DNA from: Methanobacteriaceae archaeon
GTDB lineage: Archaea > Methanobacteriota > Methanobacteria > Methanobacteriales > Methanobacteriaceae
NCBI GenBank assembly: GCA_027318585.1
Contig: DAHVOW010000014.1
Coordinates: forward strand, 1 to 41,317
Direction of reading: 5' to 3'
DNA length: 41,317 bases
Shown here: positions 1 through 12,439 of the stretch, piece after piece
Layout of the letters: each line of letters starts with the position of its first letter
How positions within the stretch are numbered: position 1 is the stretch's first letter
Notes under the pieces: model-generated
Seen by the model: the letters and a program-made list of their open reading frames with translations, nothing else
Database searches by the model: none
What the model was told of the DNA's origin: nothing
Translations under genes and position numbers: made by a program

Positions 1-218
1 TCACCTACATCCTGCACCCGGATCTGACTTTGGATCTGGTGGATGCCATCCACCAGGAGGTGGACTGGAACCCCCGGAGGGTATCTTTGCCGATGAAGTG
101 GATATCCCGGAAGAAGAACTGGGAAAGATAACCGATGCCGACCTGGTCATCACCTACATCCTGCACCCGGATCTGACTTTGGATCTGGTGGATGCCATCC
201 ACCAGGAGGTGGACTGGA
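1..218. repeat. Exact 69-bp direct repeat at the window edge
   Basis: Bases 1-69 are identical to bases 150-218, a spacing of 149 bp. The second copy lies inside a DUF166 reading frame. Because 149 is not a multiple of 3, the first copy is out of frame with the gene that follows. A mis-joined contig end is the simplest reading; a real tandem duplication is possible. Confidence 0.9.
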
Positions 219-625
219 TCATCGTAGGTGCCTGGAGGGGTGAGGGCTTCAAAAACCAGCTGTCAAGCTACGGTAACGTAACCTGCCCAGAGAACATGTG
301 CGATCTGACCGAAAACGGCAACCCCACCTTCGACCAGTTCGTGGCCAAATTCGGCCGGCCGGTGGTCCGGATCAGCTGTCAGGGTGATAAAGTGGTGGAT
401 ATTGAGGTCGAGCGGTGCTCGCCCTGCGGTTCCACCCAATTCGTGGCTGACCAGTTGAAGGGAGAAAGTACGGATAACCTCCCCATCAAGGCCGGGCTCA
501 AGATACAGCACTACCCCTGCCGGGCCCCCAAGATGAGACTTTTTGCCGATGATGAGTGTAAAAAGGAACTGGCCGCCAACTTCCACAAGGACGCCTTCCA
601 GGACGCCCTGGAAGATGAAAAATAA
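2..625 (+). CDS. DUF166 domain protein, 5'-truncated
   Basis: The frame is open from the window edge, but only the part from about base 65 onward reads like the family (LEPPEGIFADEVDIPEEE...). The part before that is the out-of-frame 69-bp repeat, so the true N-terminus is missing. The remaining protein has cysteine clusters CPENMC, CSPCGS and HYPC, typical of archaeal DUF166 proteins, and an acidic, lysine-rich C-terminal tail. The family is found mainly in methanogens, has sometimes been labelled thymidylate synthase-like, and has no function I can state. A GTG at 98 is an available internal start, but homology seems to extend upstream of it. It is followed after 52 bp by the ACR3 gene. Confidence 0.72.
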   Translation, partial: HLHPAPGSDFGSGGCHPPGGGLEPPEGIFADEVDIPEEELGKITDADLVITYILHPDLTLDLVDAIHQEVDWIIVGAWRGEGFKNQLSSYGNVTCPENMCDLTENGNPTFDQFVAKFGRPVVRISCQGDKVVDIEVERCSPCGSTQFVADQLKGESTDNLPIKAGLKIQHYPCRAPKMRLFADDECKKELAANFHKDAFQDALEDEK

Positions 626-677
626 ACTCTCCACTGAGGATTCGGTTATTAAGAAACTAAAAAAATAGGGGATGGTC

Positions 678-1751
678 ATGAAAAAGGACATCACTGACCA
701 GGTGGCTACACAAAGGTGTGACTCCACCCGTCTGGGCTTCGTGGACCGCTACCTGACCTTGTGGATCTTCCTGGCCATGTTGGTGGGAGTTTCCCTGGGA
801 GTTTTTGTACCAGCCTTCAAGGACCTGGTGAACCAGTACCAGGTGGGGACCACCAGTATTCCCATTGCCATTGGCTTAATCCTGATGATGTACCCACCAC
901 TGGCTCGGGTACGTTACGAAGAGTTACCGGACGTTTTCCGGGACTGGAAGGTTCTGGGACTGGCCCTGATCCAGAACTGGATAGTGGCACCCACCCTAAT
1001 GTTCGCCCTGGCCGTTATTTTTCTAGCCCACTACCAGGAGTACATGGTGGGTTTGATCCTGATCGGCATCGCCCCCTGCATAGCCATGGTCCTGGTGTGG
1101 AATCAGCTGGCCCAGGGTAACAATGAATACGCGGCCAGCCTGGTGGCCTTCAACAGCGTCTTCCAGGTACTGTTTTACAGTGTCTACGCCTGGTTCTTCA
1201 TCACCATACTTCCTCCCCTTCTGGGGATCCAGGGTAGTGTGGTGGATGTGAGTATTTTAGAGATAGCCCAGAGTGTCTTCATTTACCTGGGCCTACCCTT
1301 CCTGGCCGGCTTCTTCACCAGATATTTCCTGGTTAAAATCATGGGAAAAACCTGGTACCAGGAACAGTTCATACCAAGAATAAGTCCCATAACCCTAGTA
1401 GCTTTATTATTCACTATAGTGGTGATGTTCAGCTTAAAAGGAGACTATATAGTCCAGATTCCCGGGGACGTGGTACTGATTGCTATCCCCCTCATTATCT
1501 ACTTCGTGGTGATGTTCTTCATAACATTCTACCTAGGACACTGGGTGGGAGCCGATTACACCAGGACCACAGCCATTTCTTTCACCGCCGCCAGTAACAA
1601 CTTCGAACTGGCCATTGCGGTAGCCATTGCCATTTTTGGTATAGGTTCAGGGGTGGCCTTTGCCACTGTAATAGGCCCCCTCATCGAAGTACCCATCCTC
1701 ATCAGTCTGGTCAACGTGGCCTACTGGTTACAGAAAAGATGGTTCCTATAG
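678..1751 (+). CDS. acr3: ACR3-family arsenite efflux permease
   Basis: Integral membrane transporter that exports arsenite (and possibly antimonite) using the proton gradient. About ten hydrophobic segments span the roughly 357 residues, the usual ACR3 size. The two residues regarded as essential in the family are present: the cysteine in GIAPCIAMVLVW (about residue 134) and the glutamate in SNNFELAIA near the C-terminus. The start was placed at 678 because GGGGATG sits a good distance upstream; an ATG at 672 in the same frame is the alternative. No arsR, arsM or arsenate reductase is adjacent, so the gene stands alone here. Confident about family; substrate is inferred from family. Confidence 0.93.
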   Translation: MKKDITDQVATQRCDSTRLGFVDRYLTLWIFLAMLVGVSLGVFVPAFKDLVNQYQVGTTSIPIAIGLILMMYPPLARVRYEELPDVFRDWKVLGLALIQNWIVAPTLMFALAVIFLAHYQEYMVGLILIGIAPCIAMVLVWNQLAQGNNEYAASLVAFNSVFQVLFYSVYAWFFITILPPLLGIQGSVVDVSILEIAQSVFIYLGLPFLAGFFTRYFLVKIMGKTWYQEQFIPRISPITLVALLFTIVVMFSLKGDYIVQIPGDVVLIAIPLIIYFVVMFFITFYLGHWVGADYTRTTAISFTAASNNFELAIAVAIAIFGIGSGVAFATVIGPLIEVPILISLVNVAYWLQKRWFL

Positions 1752-2525
1752 GGAATCTTATGGCTTTTGAACGTTTTAATCATAAAATAACTGTAAATAC
1801 CTATAAAATAAATCATCTTATCGACAGTGATGCACAATACATTCCCTAAACAATATTGTGCACTCACCGACGAAAAAACCGTCTCCGTGTCCAAACCTCC
1901 AAGCAGGGATGGCTGGGGTCTATTTTTGGACAAATAATTGATTATCAGTCCATCACATATAAATCTTTTCATTTAATTCCCGCTTTTCGGGACCTCCTAA
2001 GCCCCGTTAGCCATTTATCCCCTTGTTGGGATGGTTTTTAACAGTCAAGTTATGAGAAGTTTTTTCTAAGGTCCTTATACTCCCTAATCAGCCATCTAAT
2101 AATAATTTCCAAAAAAGGAATCCATCAAATGTTAAGATCCTGTAATAAGCAATCTGGACTTGGTTTTTAAAAAATTCCCAGTTTAACTATCAGTATCTTG
2201 ACTAAAATATAAACTCCTTATGATAAGGAGTCCTATGATAGAGTGTATATGTCCAATTATACCCATTACTGTCTTTCTGAGTGATTGAGCCATCCAGGAT
2301 AGTATTAATAAATCCATGCCATGGAATAATACTGCTAAAATCATCCCCCATTTATAGAGGGGGTTTGGATAACTTTAAAATCTCCTTCATAACCTTAAAT
2401 CAACGATTTAACCATCCGTATTGGTTTAGTATCAGATTTTTAAAAGGTAATCCTTATCCTGGGTAAGAGATAAAGAATGATGATAATTATAATAAAGTAA
2501 GCGACACTAGTAGATGGTGAGAATC
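1752..2525. other. 774-bp AT-rich gap between acr3 and argC
   Basis: No convincing protein gene. It contains several small dyads: TCCCG/CGGGA at 1978-1992, ATCCC/GGGAT at 2017-2032, ACTCCTTA/TAAGGAGT at 2213-2231 (8-bp perfect stem, 3-nt loop) and CCCCC/GGGGG at 2345-2363. A probable argC TATA element (TATAATAAAG) lies near 2487, roughly 25 bp before a start point near 2512, which would leave a very short leader before the argC start. Confidence 0.6.
1978..2040. other. Two adjacent hairpins, possible small RNA
   Basis: TCCCG-CTTTT-CGGGA (1978-1992) and ATCCC-CTTGTT-GGGAT (2017-2032) are followed on the plus strand by GTTTTTA (2034-2040). A TATA-like CATATAAAT near 1954-1962 lies about 25 bp before the first hairpin, so a short plus-strand transcript of about 60 nt is possible. 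Between the hairpins is ACCTCCT, complementary to the Shine-Dalgarno consensus. The stems are short, so this is weak. Confidence 0.3.
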
Positions 2526-3536
2526 ATGTTACAAATAGCTATTATAGGGGCCAGTGGTTACACTGGCGGAGATCTTTTAAGACTTCTACACTACCACCCG
2601 GATGTGGAGGTGGTGGCAGCCACGTCCCGGCAGCACGCTGGACTGGCCATTAGCAAGGTACATCCCCACCTCCAGGATCTGGACCTGGAATTCCAGGATA
2701 TCTCACCCGGGGATCTGGATGCTGATCTGGTCTTCACCGCCACTCCCCATGGTGCTTCCATGAATATCGTACCCCAGCTGGTGGAGAAGGGTATGAAGGT
2801 GGTGGATCTTAGTGGAGACTACCGCTTCAAGGACCTGGAAACCTACCAGAAGTGGTACGGATTGAAACACACCCACCCCCTGGATGCAGTATATGGAATG
2901 CCGGAGATATACCGGGAGTCTATAAAGAAGGCTCAGCTGGTGGCTAATCCTGGCTGCTACCCCACCGGAGCCATCCTGGCTGCCCTGCCCCTGGTAAACG
3001 AGGAGCTGGTGGAATTCATCATTGTGGATTCCAAAAGCGGAGTCAGTGGCGCCGGGATCAAACCCACACCCGCCACTCACTACCCCAACTGTGGAGATAA
3101 TGTGGTGGCCTACAATGTAACCAGCCATCGGCACATGCCCGAGATCCAGGAGAAACTCTCCGAGTACAGCCCGGTAAAGGTGGGCTTCACCCCCCATCTG
3201 GTGCCAGTTATCAGAGGGATACTGACCACCCTGCACTGTTACCCCCGGGATGAGGTGGACACGGATATGATGGTGGACCTCTACCAGAAGTTCTACCAGG
3301 AAGAACCCTTCATCAGGGTCCTGGAAGATGGTGAAGTACCTCGGCTGAGCTCGGTACGGGGATCTAACTACTGTCATATTGGGGCCTTCCAGACCGATGA
3401 TAATGGACGCTTGGTGGTGGTGTCGGCCATTGATAATATGGTTAAGGGAGCTTCGGGAGTGGCGGTGCAGAACATGAACCTGATGTGCGGTTTCCCTGAG
3501 ACCCTTTCCCTGGAAGGAATTGGTCTGCATCCCTAA
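2526..3536 (+). CDS. argC: N-acetyl-gamma-glutamyl-phosphate reductase
   Basis: Catalyses NADPH-dependent reduction of N-acetylglutamyl phosphate to the semialdehyde, the third step of arginine (ornithine) biosynthesis, in the cytoplasm. The N-terminus has the dinucleotide-binding glycine motif IIGASGYTGG (residues 6-15). The catalytic cysteine is in ANPGCYPTG (Cys144), and the conserved histidine motif SHRHMPE follows. Length of 336 residues is normal. Start at 2526 was chosen because GGTGA lies 5 bases before it; the upstream in-frame ATG at 2514 overlaps that ribosome site. It stands apart from other arg genes in this window. Confidence 0.95.
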   Translation: MLQIAIIGASGYTGGDLLRLLHYHPDVEVVAATSRQHAGLAISKVHPHLQDLDLEFQDISPGDLDADLVFTATPHGASMNIVPQLVEKGMKVVDLSGDYRFKDLETYQKWYGLKHTHPLDAVYGMPEIYRESIKKAQLVANPGCYPTGAILAALPLVNEELVEFIIVDSKSGVSGAGIKPTPATHYPNCGDNVVAYNVTSHRHMPEIQEKLSEYSPVKVGFTPHLVPVIRGILTTLHCYPRDEVDTDMMVDLYQKFYQEEPFIRVLEDGEVPRLSSVRGSNYCHIGAFQTDDNGRLVVVSAIDNMVKGASGVAVQNMNLMCGFPETLSLEGIGLHP

Positions 3537-3567
3537 AGAGGAGTATCTTGTCTGTTATAATGGGATG

Positions 3568-3581
3568 GGGGTTTTAACCCC
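3568..3581 (+). terminator. Possible hairpin downstream of argC
   Basis: GGGGTTTTAACCCC is a perfect palindrome 30 bp after the argC stop codon. It is not followed by a T-run, so it may be a weak terminator or only a chance dyad. Confidence 0.28.
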
Positions 3582-3661
3582 GGAACAATGTAGGGTGAAG
3601 TTTAAGCCTAAACCTTATATGATAGGGTATAAAGATTATGAGCTAATGTGAACCTCTAAAT

Positions 3662-3700
3662 CCCGGGTAATTCATGATTGTTTTGGTTTTTATACCCGGG
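3662..3700 (+). promoter_or_regulatory. Inverted repeat before the flavodoxin gene
   Basis: CCCGGGTA (3662-3669) and TACCCGGG (3693-3700) form an 8-bp inverted repeat separated by 23 bp, ending 16 bp before the flavodoxin start. It could be an operator or an mRNA hairpin close to the ribosome site. No partner regulator is identifiable. Confidence 0.35.
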
Positions 3701-3716
3701 TATGGTGCGAGGTGTT

Positions 3717-4253
3717 ATGATGAAGACTGTGATTCTGTTTTACTCCCGGACCCGGAAAACGGCACTGGTGGCCAAAACACTGGCCCAGACAGTGGGAGCT
3801 GACCTGGTGGAGGTCACCGACCTCACCGACCGTATGGGTCCCTTAAATTATTTTAGATCAGCCTTGGATGCTGTTCGAGAGAATAAAACCCGCATAGAAC
3901 CTGAAAAAATCGATCTGGATGATTATGGACTGGTATACATCGGGGGCCCTACCTGGGCTTCCAAGCCAGCCCCGGCCATCATCACCCTCATTGACCACTG
4001 TGACCTGCAGGGCAAGGACGTGATTCCCTTCACCACCGTGGGTCGTAACACCGGTGGCCAGGACACCTTCACCACCATGGGTAACCGGAGTGCCCGTCAG
4101 GTTATAAATCGAATGCGAGAGAAAATCGAAGCCCGAGGAGGGCGCATGGTAAACTCCATCATCATTGCTACCGGTGGTATATCGGACCTGGAAATTGAAG
4201 AGGAGGTTAAAGAAACGGTCCAGGAGTTGGACCTGTCTATCTACGGAATTTAA
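3717..4253 (+). CDS. Flavodoxin-family protein
   Basis: Small FMN-binding electron carrier or flavodoxin-like oxidoreductase of about 178 residues. The N-terminus KTVILFYSRTRKTALVA is the phosphate-binding loop for FMN. Further features are YIGGPTWASKPAPA (isoalloxazine-binding region) and a late TTVGRNTGGQDTF segment, typical of the long-chain flavodoxin fold. Start was set at ATG 3717, preceded by GAGGTG; the longer in-frame extension to 3678 contains no better ribosome site. It precedes secF by 14 bp and may share a transcript with the sec pair, though the functions are not obviously related. The redox partner is unknown. Confidence 0.86.
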   Translation: MMKTVILFYSRTRKTALVAKTLAQTVGADLVEVTDLTDRMGPLNYFRSALDAVRENKTRIEPEKIDLDDYGLVYIGGPTWASKPAPAIITLIDHCDLQGKDVIPFTTVGRNTGGQDTFTTMGNRSARQVINRMREKIEARGGRMVNSIIIATGGISDLEIEEEVKETVQELDLSIYGI

Positions 4254-4267
4254 AACCTGGTGATGTC

Positions 4268-5104
4268 ATGAAAGAAAAACTATTACTATCATCTTACAAG
4301 CCACTGATCATCATACCGGTGGTGATAACCATACTGAGCCTGGCACTGGTGGCGATTAATGGACTGCCAGGAAGTATAGATCTGGAAGGCGGTACCATAG
4401 CTGTTTTGCAGTTGGAAAAGCCAATGAGTCAGGCTGAACTGGAAAATATAATATCCACCGGGCTGGGAACTTCAGAGGTGGATGTTAAATCCATATCCGG
4501 CACCCAGGCCACGGTGGAGATTGCCGGGAACGTGGATGTGGTTAAATTAACCGATGTCCTGTCGGGAACGGCCACCATACAGAGTTATCGCTCTGTGGGC
4601 GCTATTTTAAGTCAGGAGGCCATGACCCAGGTCTACTACGCCCTGGCCTTTGCCTTTTTGTTCATGAGCATCACCGTGTTCATCATATTCCGGAGTGTGG
4701 TGCCTTCCCTGGCGGTTATTGCCGCAGCTGCCTCGGATATAATCATCGCCGTGGGTGGAATGAGTCTATTTGGCATTCCTCTCTCCCTGGCCTCAGTGGG
4801 TGGACTGTTGATGCTCATTGGTTACAGTGTGGACACCGACATCCTCCTGACCACCCGGGTCCTGAAGGATAAGAAGGGAACCGTCACCGAAAGGGCCATG
4901 GATGCCTTGGGAACCGGGCTGACCATGACTACAGCGGCCATTGGTTCCATGGTGGCCTTGTACCTGGTGGTGGTCTTATTCATCCCTGCCGCATCGACTC
5001 TGGCCGATATTGCGGCGGTGCTCATCATTGGACTGGTGGCCGATATAATGACCACCTGGCTCATGAACCTGGGAATACTCAGATGGTACCTGGAGGCACG
5101 CTAA
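4268..5104 (+). CDS. secF: Protein translocase subunit SecF
   Basis: Membrane partner of SecD that assists Sec-dependent protein export, in bacteria by using the proton gradient. The 278-residue protein has an N-terminal membrane segment, a small extracytoplasmic domain with the early motif IDLEGGT, and a block of five further membrane helices. The conserved GYSVDTDILLTTR (about residues 185-197) carries the D-x-D pair typical of SecF/SecD. GGTGATG just before the start provides the ribosome site. The stop codon and the secD ATG abut (4268-5104, then 5105), indicating translational coupling. The secF-before-secD order is the archaeal one, opposite to most bacteria. Confidence 0.93.
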   Translation: MKEKLLLSSYKPLIIIPVVITILSLALVAINGLPGSIDLEGGTIAVLQLEKPMSQAELENIISTGLGTSEVDVKSISGTQATVEIAGNVDVVKLTDVLSGTATIQSYRSVGAILSQEAMTQVYYALAFAFLFMSITVFIIFRSVVPSLAVIAAAASDIIIAVGGMSLFGIPLSLASVGGLLMLIGYSVDTDILLTTRVLKDKKGTVTERAMDALGTGLTMTTAAIGSMVALYLVVVLFIPAASTLADIAAVLIIGLVADIMTTWLMNLGILRWYLEAR

Positions 5105-6415
<1,311 letters not shown>

Positions 6416-6453
6416 AACTTTTACCTTGAACCTTTATTTTTTCTTTAATCCAG

Positions 6454-6490
6454 CACTGCAGTGTGACTTAAAATTTTTTCTTTTTTCTTT
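6454..6490 (+). terminator. Palindrome plus T-tracts after secD
   Basis: CACTGCAGTG (6454-6463) is followed by two T-rich tracts at 6474-6490 (TTTTTTC repeated). Archaeal termination commonly uses such U-tracts, so this probably ends the secF-secD transcript. Confidence 0.5.
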
Positions 6491-6495
6491 AAAAA

Positions 6496-6505
6496 ATTAT
6501 ATAAA
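6496..6505 (+). promoter_or_regulatory. TATA box of pyrI
   Basis: ATTATATAAA matches the archaeal TATA consensus, with an A-run as upstream BRE, and lies 46-55 bp before the pyrI ATG. It would leave a leader of about 25 nt carrying AGAGGATGAG as ribosome site. Confidence 0.55.
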
Positions 6506-6550
6506 CTCACTCCTCCATACCCCATAATAGATAAGAGAGGATGAGTAGCT

Positions 6551-7024
6551 ATGAAGACTCCCCGGGAACTGAAGGTTACACCCATACGGAATGGTACGGT
6601 CATCGACCACATCACCGCCAACAAGGCCCTGCACGTTCTGAAGATCCTGAACCTGCCCAGTCAGGAGACCGCGGTGACCATTGGCATGAACGTCAAATCA
6701 TCCCAGATGGGGGCCAAGGACCTGGTCAAGATCGAGGGCCGGGAACTGGAACCAGCCGAGGTGGATCAGATCGCCCTTATCGCACCCCAGGCCACCATAA
6801 ACATTATCCGGGATTATGATATCGTAACCAAGGGTAAGGTAAATCTCCTGGAGAAGATCCGGGGCATAATACGATGTGCCAATCCCAACTGCATCACCAA
6901 CACCGAGGAACCGGTGGAATCATTGTTCTACGTTACCAGCCAGGAGCCACTGGTGCTGCGCTGTTACTACTGTGAACGGGCCATGGACCAGGCCGAGATC
7001 GAAAAACAGTTCGGACCATTGTAG
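6551..7024 (+). CDS. pyrI: Aspartate carbamoyltransferase regulatory subunit
   Basis: Regulatory chain of aspartate transcarbamoylase; it binds nucleotide effectors and holds the PyrB trimers together through a zinc site. The zinc cysteines are Cys109, Cys114 (CANPNC) and Cys138, Cys141 (CYYC), the same numbering as in E. coli PyrI. The N-terminal allosteric domain has the GTVIDHI motif, and length (157) is typical. The start is supported by GAGGATGAG upstream and a TATA box at 6496-6505. pyrB is not in the window, so the catalytic subunit is encoded elsewhere. A T-run (7035-7041) follows the gene. Confidence 0.97.
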   Translation: MKTPRELKVTPIRNGTVIDHITANKALHVLKILNLPSQETAVTIGMNVKSSQMGAKDLVKIEGRELEPAEVDQIALIAPQATINIIRDYDIVTKGKVNLLEKIRGIIRCANPNCITNTEEPVESLFYVTSQEPLVLRCYYCERAMDQAEIEKQFGPL

Positions 7025-7085
7025 GTTTTGGTGGGTTTTTTTAATTTTAAATGAAAGGGGAAAAATGAATAGGGGAGGTTGAAGG

Positions 7086-7496
7086 ATGCAGATGTTCAGG
7101 AAAGTGGTGGACGTGCACACCAGCCAACGGGTGGAGATGGTGGATATCACCCGGTTGGTGGAGGAGGCCGTCCGTAACAGCGCCCTCCAGGAGGGCCTGG
7201 TTAATATCTACAGTCGACACTCCACCTCCGCGGTGGTTATTAACGAAAACGAGGCGGGCTTGGTGGAGGATTTTCTGGTGGCCCTGGAGAAGCTGGTGCC
7301 CACCGGGGCTGGGTACCTCCACGACCGCATCGATAACAACGCCGACAGCCACATCCGGGGCTTCCTGGTGGGAGGATCCCAGACTGTGCCCTTCCAGGAG
7401 GGACGGATGATGCTGGGCACCTGGCAGAGCATATTCTTCGTGGAGCTGGACGGACCCCGCCACCGGACACTCACCGTTACGGTTACCGGGCAGTAA
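7086..7496 (+). CDS. YjbQ/UPF0047 family protein
   Basis: Small single-domain protein of 136 residues. Signature segments are SRHSTSAVVINENE (about 42-55), DRIDNNADSHIRG and LVGGSQTVPFQEGRMMLGTWQ followed by ELDGPR. Some members are annotated as secondary thiamine-phosphate synthases because they complement thiE mutants, but the physiological role is not settled. GGAGG at 7072-7076 sits well for the ATG at 7086. The gene converges on pheT, with only 16 bp between the two stop codons. Confidence 0.9.
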   Translation: MQMFRKVVDVHTSQRVEMVDITRLVEEAVRNSALQEGLVNIYSRHSTSAVVINENEAGLVEDFLVALEKLVPTGAGYLHDRIDNNADSHIRGFLVGGSQTVPFQEGRMMLGTWQSIFFVELDGPRHRTLTVTVTGQ

Positions 7497-7512
7497 ATAA
7501 AAAAAATTTATT

Positions 7513-9168
7513 CTACAGAAACTCCACTTCCAGGGCCACCACCGGGTACTCCAATCCAAAGCCGGTGATCACTCCCGGGTCCATCTCCCCGAAGACACCC
7601 TCCAGCATCAGCTGGCCGTCTTTTCGACCCTTTACCCCGGCGCATCTTCCCTTTAAAAAGGAGGGATGTTCAGTTATTCCTATCTCCATTTCCAGTCCCA
7701 GGTTGGTTAACACCGCCGCGGTTAAGGACTTGATCTCGGTGAAGTTGGCATGGCTGTGGGTGACCACTGCCGCCAGCTTACGCATCCCCTGGCTACGGGT
7801 TTCGGCGTCTCTATCCAGATAAACCACCTCACCTACTTCGAATATCTTCTGGGGCAAGTCCTCATGCTTATTATGGTCCAAAAATTCCAGTAAACCGTTA
7901 AGTAGGCTCTGCCGGATCATGGTCCGGTCCTGGCTGATGGGCTGGGCCACCTCCACCCGTTCCTGTTCGGGCATTCCCATCTTATGGTAGTGGTGCTCCT
8001 CGTTGGTTAACATAAGGCTCATAACCTCCACCAGGCCCAATCCTACCATGATCTCCCTGATCCGGGTTTCAAACTCTTTACGGGGGTCTTCCCGGGCCAC
8101 AGTAGCTACCCGGGGCATTTCCGGTTTGATATCCGGGAAGGAGTAGCCGATGGCCACGTTTTCCACCAGGTCCACCTGGTGCAGGATGTCCACCCGGAAG
8201 GGGGGAATTAGTACCTTAACCGTGTCTTCATCCACTACCTCAGCACCCATACGCACCCGTTCCAGGGCCTGGACTACTTCCTGGGCGTTGAGGGTGATCC
8301 CGATGATTTTATTGCTGTTTTTAACATCCACCATCATCTCCTGGGGGGTTAAATCCGGCATCAACAGGCTCTGGTCCGGGTAGGCCATCTCCATGGTCCG
8401 GATCCGGCCTCCGGATTCGGCGAAGCTGGTGGCCAGGATGATGAGGGTCTGGGTCACCGCCTGCAGGTTAGTCCCAGTCACGTCTATAAGGATGTTCCTG
8501 GTGTCCAAAGTCAGCTTGGTCAGCTCCCCGTTGATGATGGGGGGCATGGACAGCACATTATCATCAGCATCCACGATCAGGGGGTAGTAATGGAAGTTCT
8601 CCAAGAGATGGGCGTAGCTCTGGCCCTTCTTATGCTCTTTAAGTATCTCCCGGAGGGTTAACTCCTCCTCACACTCCAGGGCCACGAAGGAATCCTCATC
8701 AGGATAACCCGCCCGGTAACGGAAGGGAGCTTTCACCACGTCCAGGTTGTGGATTCCAATAGCCACTTTTCTCCGGTCCCTTCCCAAGACCCAGTGCAGG
8801 TCCTCCTGAAAGTCCATAAGCTGTTTTAACTTATCCTCGTCCAGGGTTATTCCCTCCACTATGCAGCAGGCTACGTAGGGTCTGATCTTTTCCAGCTGGG
8901 GGTCCACAGTCATGGTCATCCCCGAACTCTCAGTCTTATAATGGGGCAGGCCCGTATCTAGGCCCAAAAATCCGCGCAGGGTGCGGGCCACTCCCTCCAC
9001 CGAGAGGAAGTCTGGACGGTTGGGGAAAAATTCCACCTTAACCTCCTGGTCATCGTAGTCTTCCACGTCGCTGCCAATCATGGGCAAAAGTTCCAGGAGT
9101 TCTTCCTGGTTCAGGGATGTTCCCAGAAGTTCTTCCAGGTTCTGGTAGGTGAATTTTATAACCGGCAT
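7513..9168 (-). CDS. pheT: Phenylalanine--tRNA ligase beta subunit
   Basis: Beta chain of the alpha2-beta2 phenylalanyl-tRNA synthetase. It is the archaeal/eukaryal type of 551 residues, lacking the N-terminal tRNA-binding EMAP-like domain of the bacterial chain. Visible blocks are the N-terminal helical region, a B3/B4 editing-type domain around residues 85-270, a B5-like domain around 275-350 and the catalytic-like fold at the C-terminus with FEVGEVVYLD and a GVFGEMDP segment. pheS is not in the window. Upstream on the same strand, 48 bp away, is the small membrane gene at 9217-9573, and the two are probably co-transcribed divergently from valS. Confidence 0.95.
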   Translation of the reverse strand: MPVIKFTYQNLEELLGTSLNQEELLELLPMIGSDVEDYDDQEVKVEFFPNRPDFLSVEGVARTLRGFLGLDTGLPHYKTESSGMTMTVDPQLEKIRPYVACCIVEGITLDEDKLKQLMDFQEDLHWVLGRDRRKVAIGIHNLDVVKAPFRYRAGYPDEDSFVALECEEELTLREILKEHKKGQSYAHLLENFHYYPLIVDADDNVLSMPPIINGELTKLTLDTRNILIDVTGTNLQAVTQTLIILATSFAESGGRIRTMEMAYPDQSLLMPDLTPQEMMVDVKNSNKIIGITLNAQEVVQALERVRMGAEVVDEDTVKVLIPPFRVDILHQVDLVENVAIGYSFPDIKPEMPRVATVAREDPRKEFETRIREIMVGLGLVEVMSLMLTNEEHHYHKMGMPEQERVEVAQPISQDRTMIRQSLLNGLLEFLDHNKHEDLPQKIFEVGEVVYLDRDAETRSQGMRKLAAVVTHSHANFTEIKSLTAAVLTNLGLEMEIGITEHPSFLKGRCAGVKGRKDGQLMLEGVFGEMDPGVITGFGLEYPVVALEVEFL

Positions 9169-9216
9169 GTAAATCGTCTCACAAATTACTAAAATATTTC
9201 TTTTAAAACCCGATGT

Positions 9217-9573
9217 TCATAATGAAAACACCAGGATGAAGAAGGATGCTTCTATTACAAAGTGCAGGGCACGGTGCTCCAGGGGGGGCAGGTCCAGGTT
9301 CACGGCCTCATGGAAGAGGTCCACCGCCAGGTGGATCATCGCTGCCAGGAATCCGATGGGAATAGATAGGAACAGTATGGACAGCACTACGAAGTTGAAG
9401 ATAGCCTCCAAAAGCTCGTGCACCACCCACATGCGGATGCTGCCACCGACTATCCTCTGGATCAGCCCGGCTAAGACCACATAGAAGTCAAAGAACAAAC
9501 TCCAGAAGAGTTTGCTGTGCAACTCGTCACTTAAAGCCAGGGCCACTGCCACGTAGAACCATAACAAATCCAT
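9217..9573 (-). CDS. Small membrane protein of unknown function
   Basis: Not recognised as a named family. The 118-residue product is very hydrophobic, with three or four likely membrane helices (about residues 4-15, 20-40, 48-80 and 105-118). Charged or polar residues such as the HELLEAIFN and DLFHEAVNLD segments lie between them. Histidines and glutamates inside or beside the helices could bind a metal, but no established motif is visible. It lies upstream of pheT in the same direction and diverges from valS. Coding is supported by the good hydrophobic periodicity and by the third-position composition resembling neighbours. Confidence 0.62.
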   Translation of the reverse strand: MDLLWFYVAVALALSDELHSKLFWSLFFDFYVVLAGLIQRIVGGSIRMWVVHELLEAIFNFVVLSILFLSIPIGFLAAMIHLAVDLFHEAVNLDLPPLEHRALHFVIEASFFILVFSL

Positions 9574-9702
9574 TCTTATTCACCGTAACTTTATAGATAT
9601 ACTAACTACAACTAACTTATATCAACTATTGATAAAAAGCATTATATGTTTTACTTAAGGCTTGTTCTCTTAATGTAAGTAAAAAATAGGAGAGTTAATG
9701 TA

Positions 9703-12348
<2,646 letters not shown>

Positions 12349-12439
12349 AGTAAATTTTATGGTATAATAAAGGTCTAGATGGACTGGTATGGGGTTTAGA
12401 TTAAATGTTGAAGTAAATAATTCACAGCTAAAGGTGTTC

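Noticed and set aside
5..202. Minus-strand open frame over the 69-bp repeat
   Set aside because: It is antisense to the DUF166 gene and exists only because the repeat is read twice.
1721..1972. 83-residue minus-strand frame overlapping the acr3 end
   Set aside because: Overlaps a clear gene, has no ribosome site and reads like non-coding AT-rich DNA.
2281..2466. 61-residue plus-strand frame in the acr3-argC gap
   Set aside because: Unlike any family I know, includes the CCCCC/GGGGG dyad and has no ribosome site.
2703..3530. Long antisense frame in argC
   Set aside because: Mirror of a strongly coding gene; histidine- and glycine-rich as expected for such shadows.
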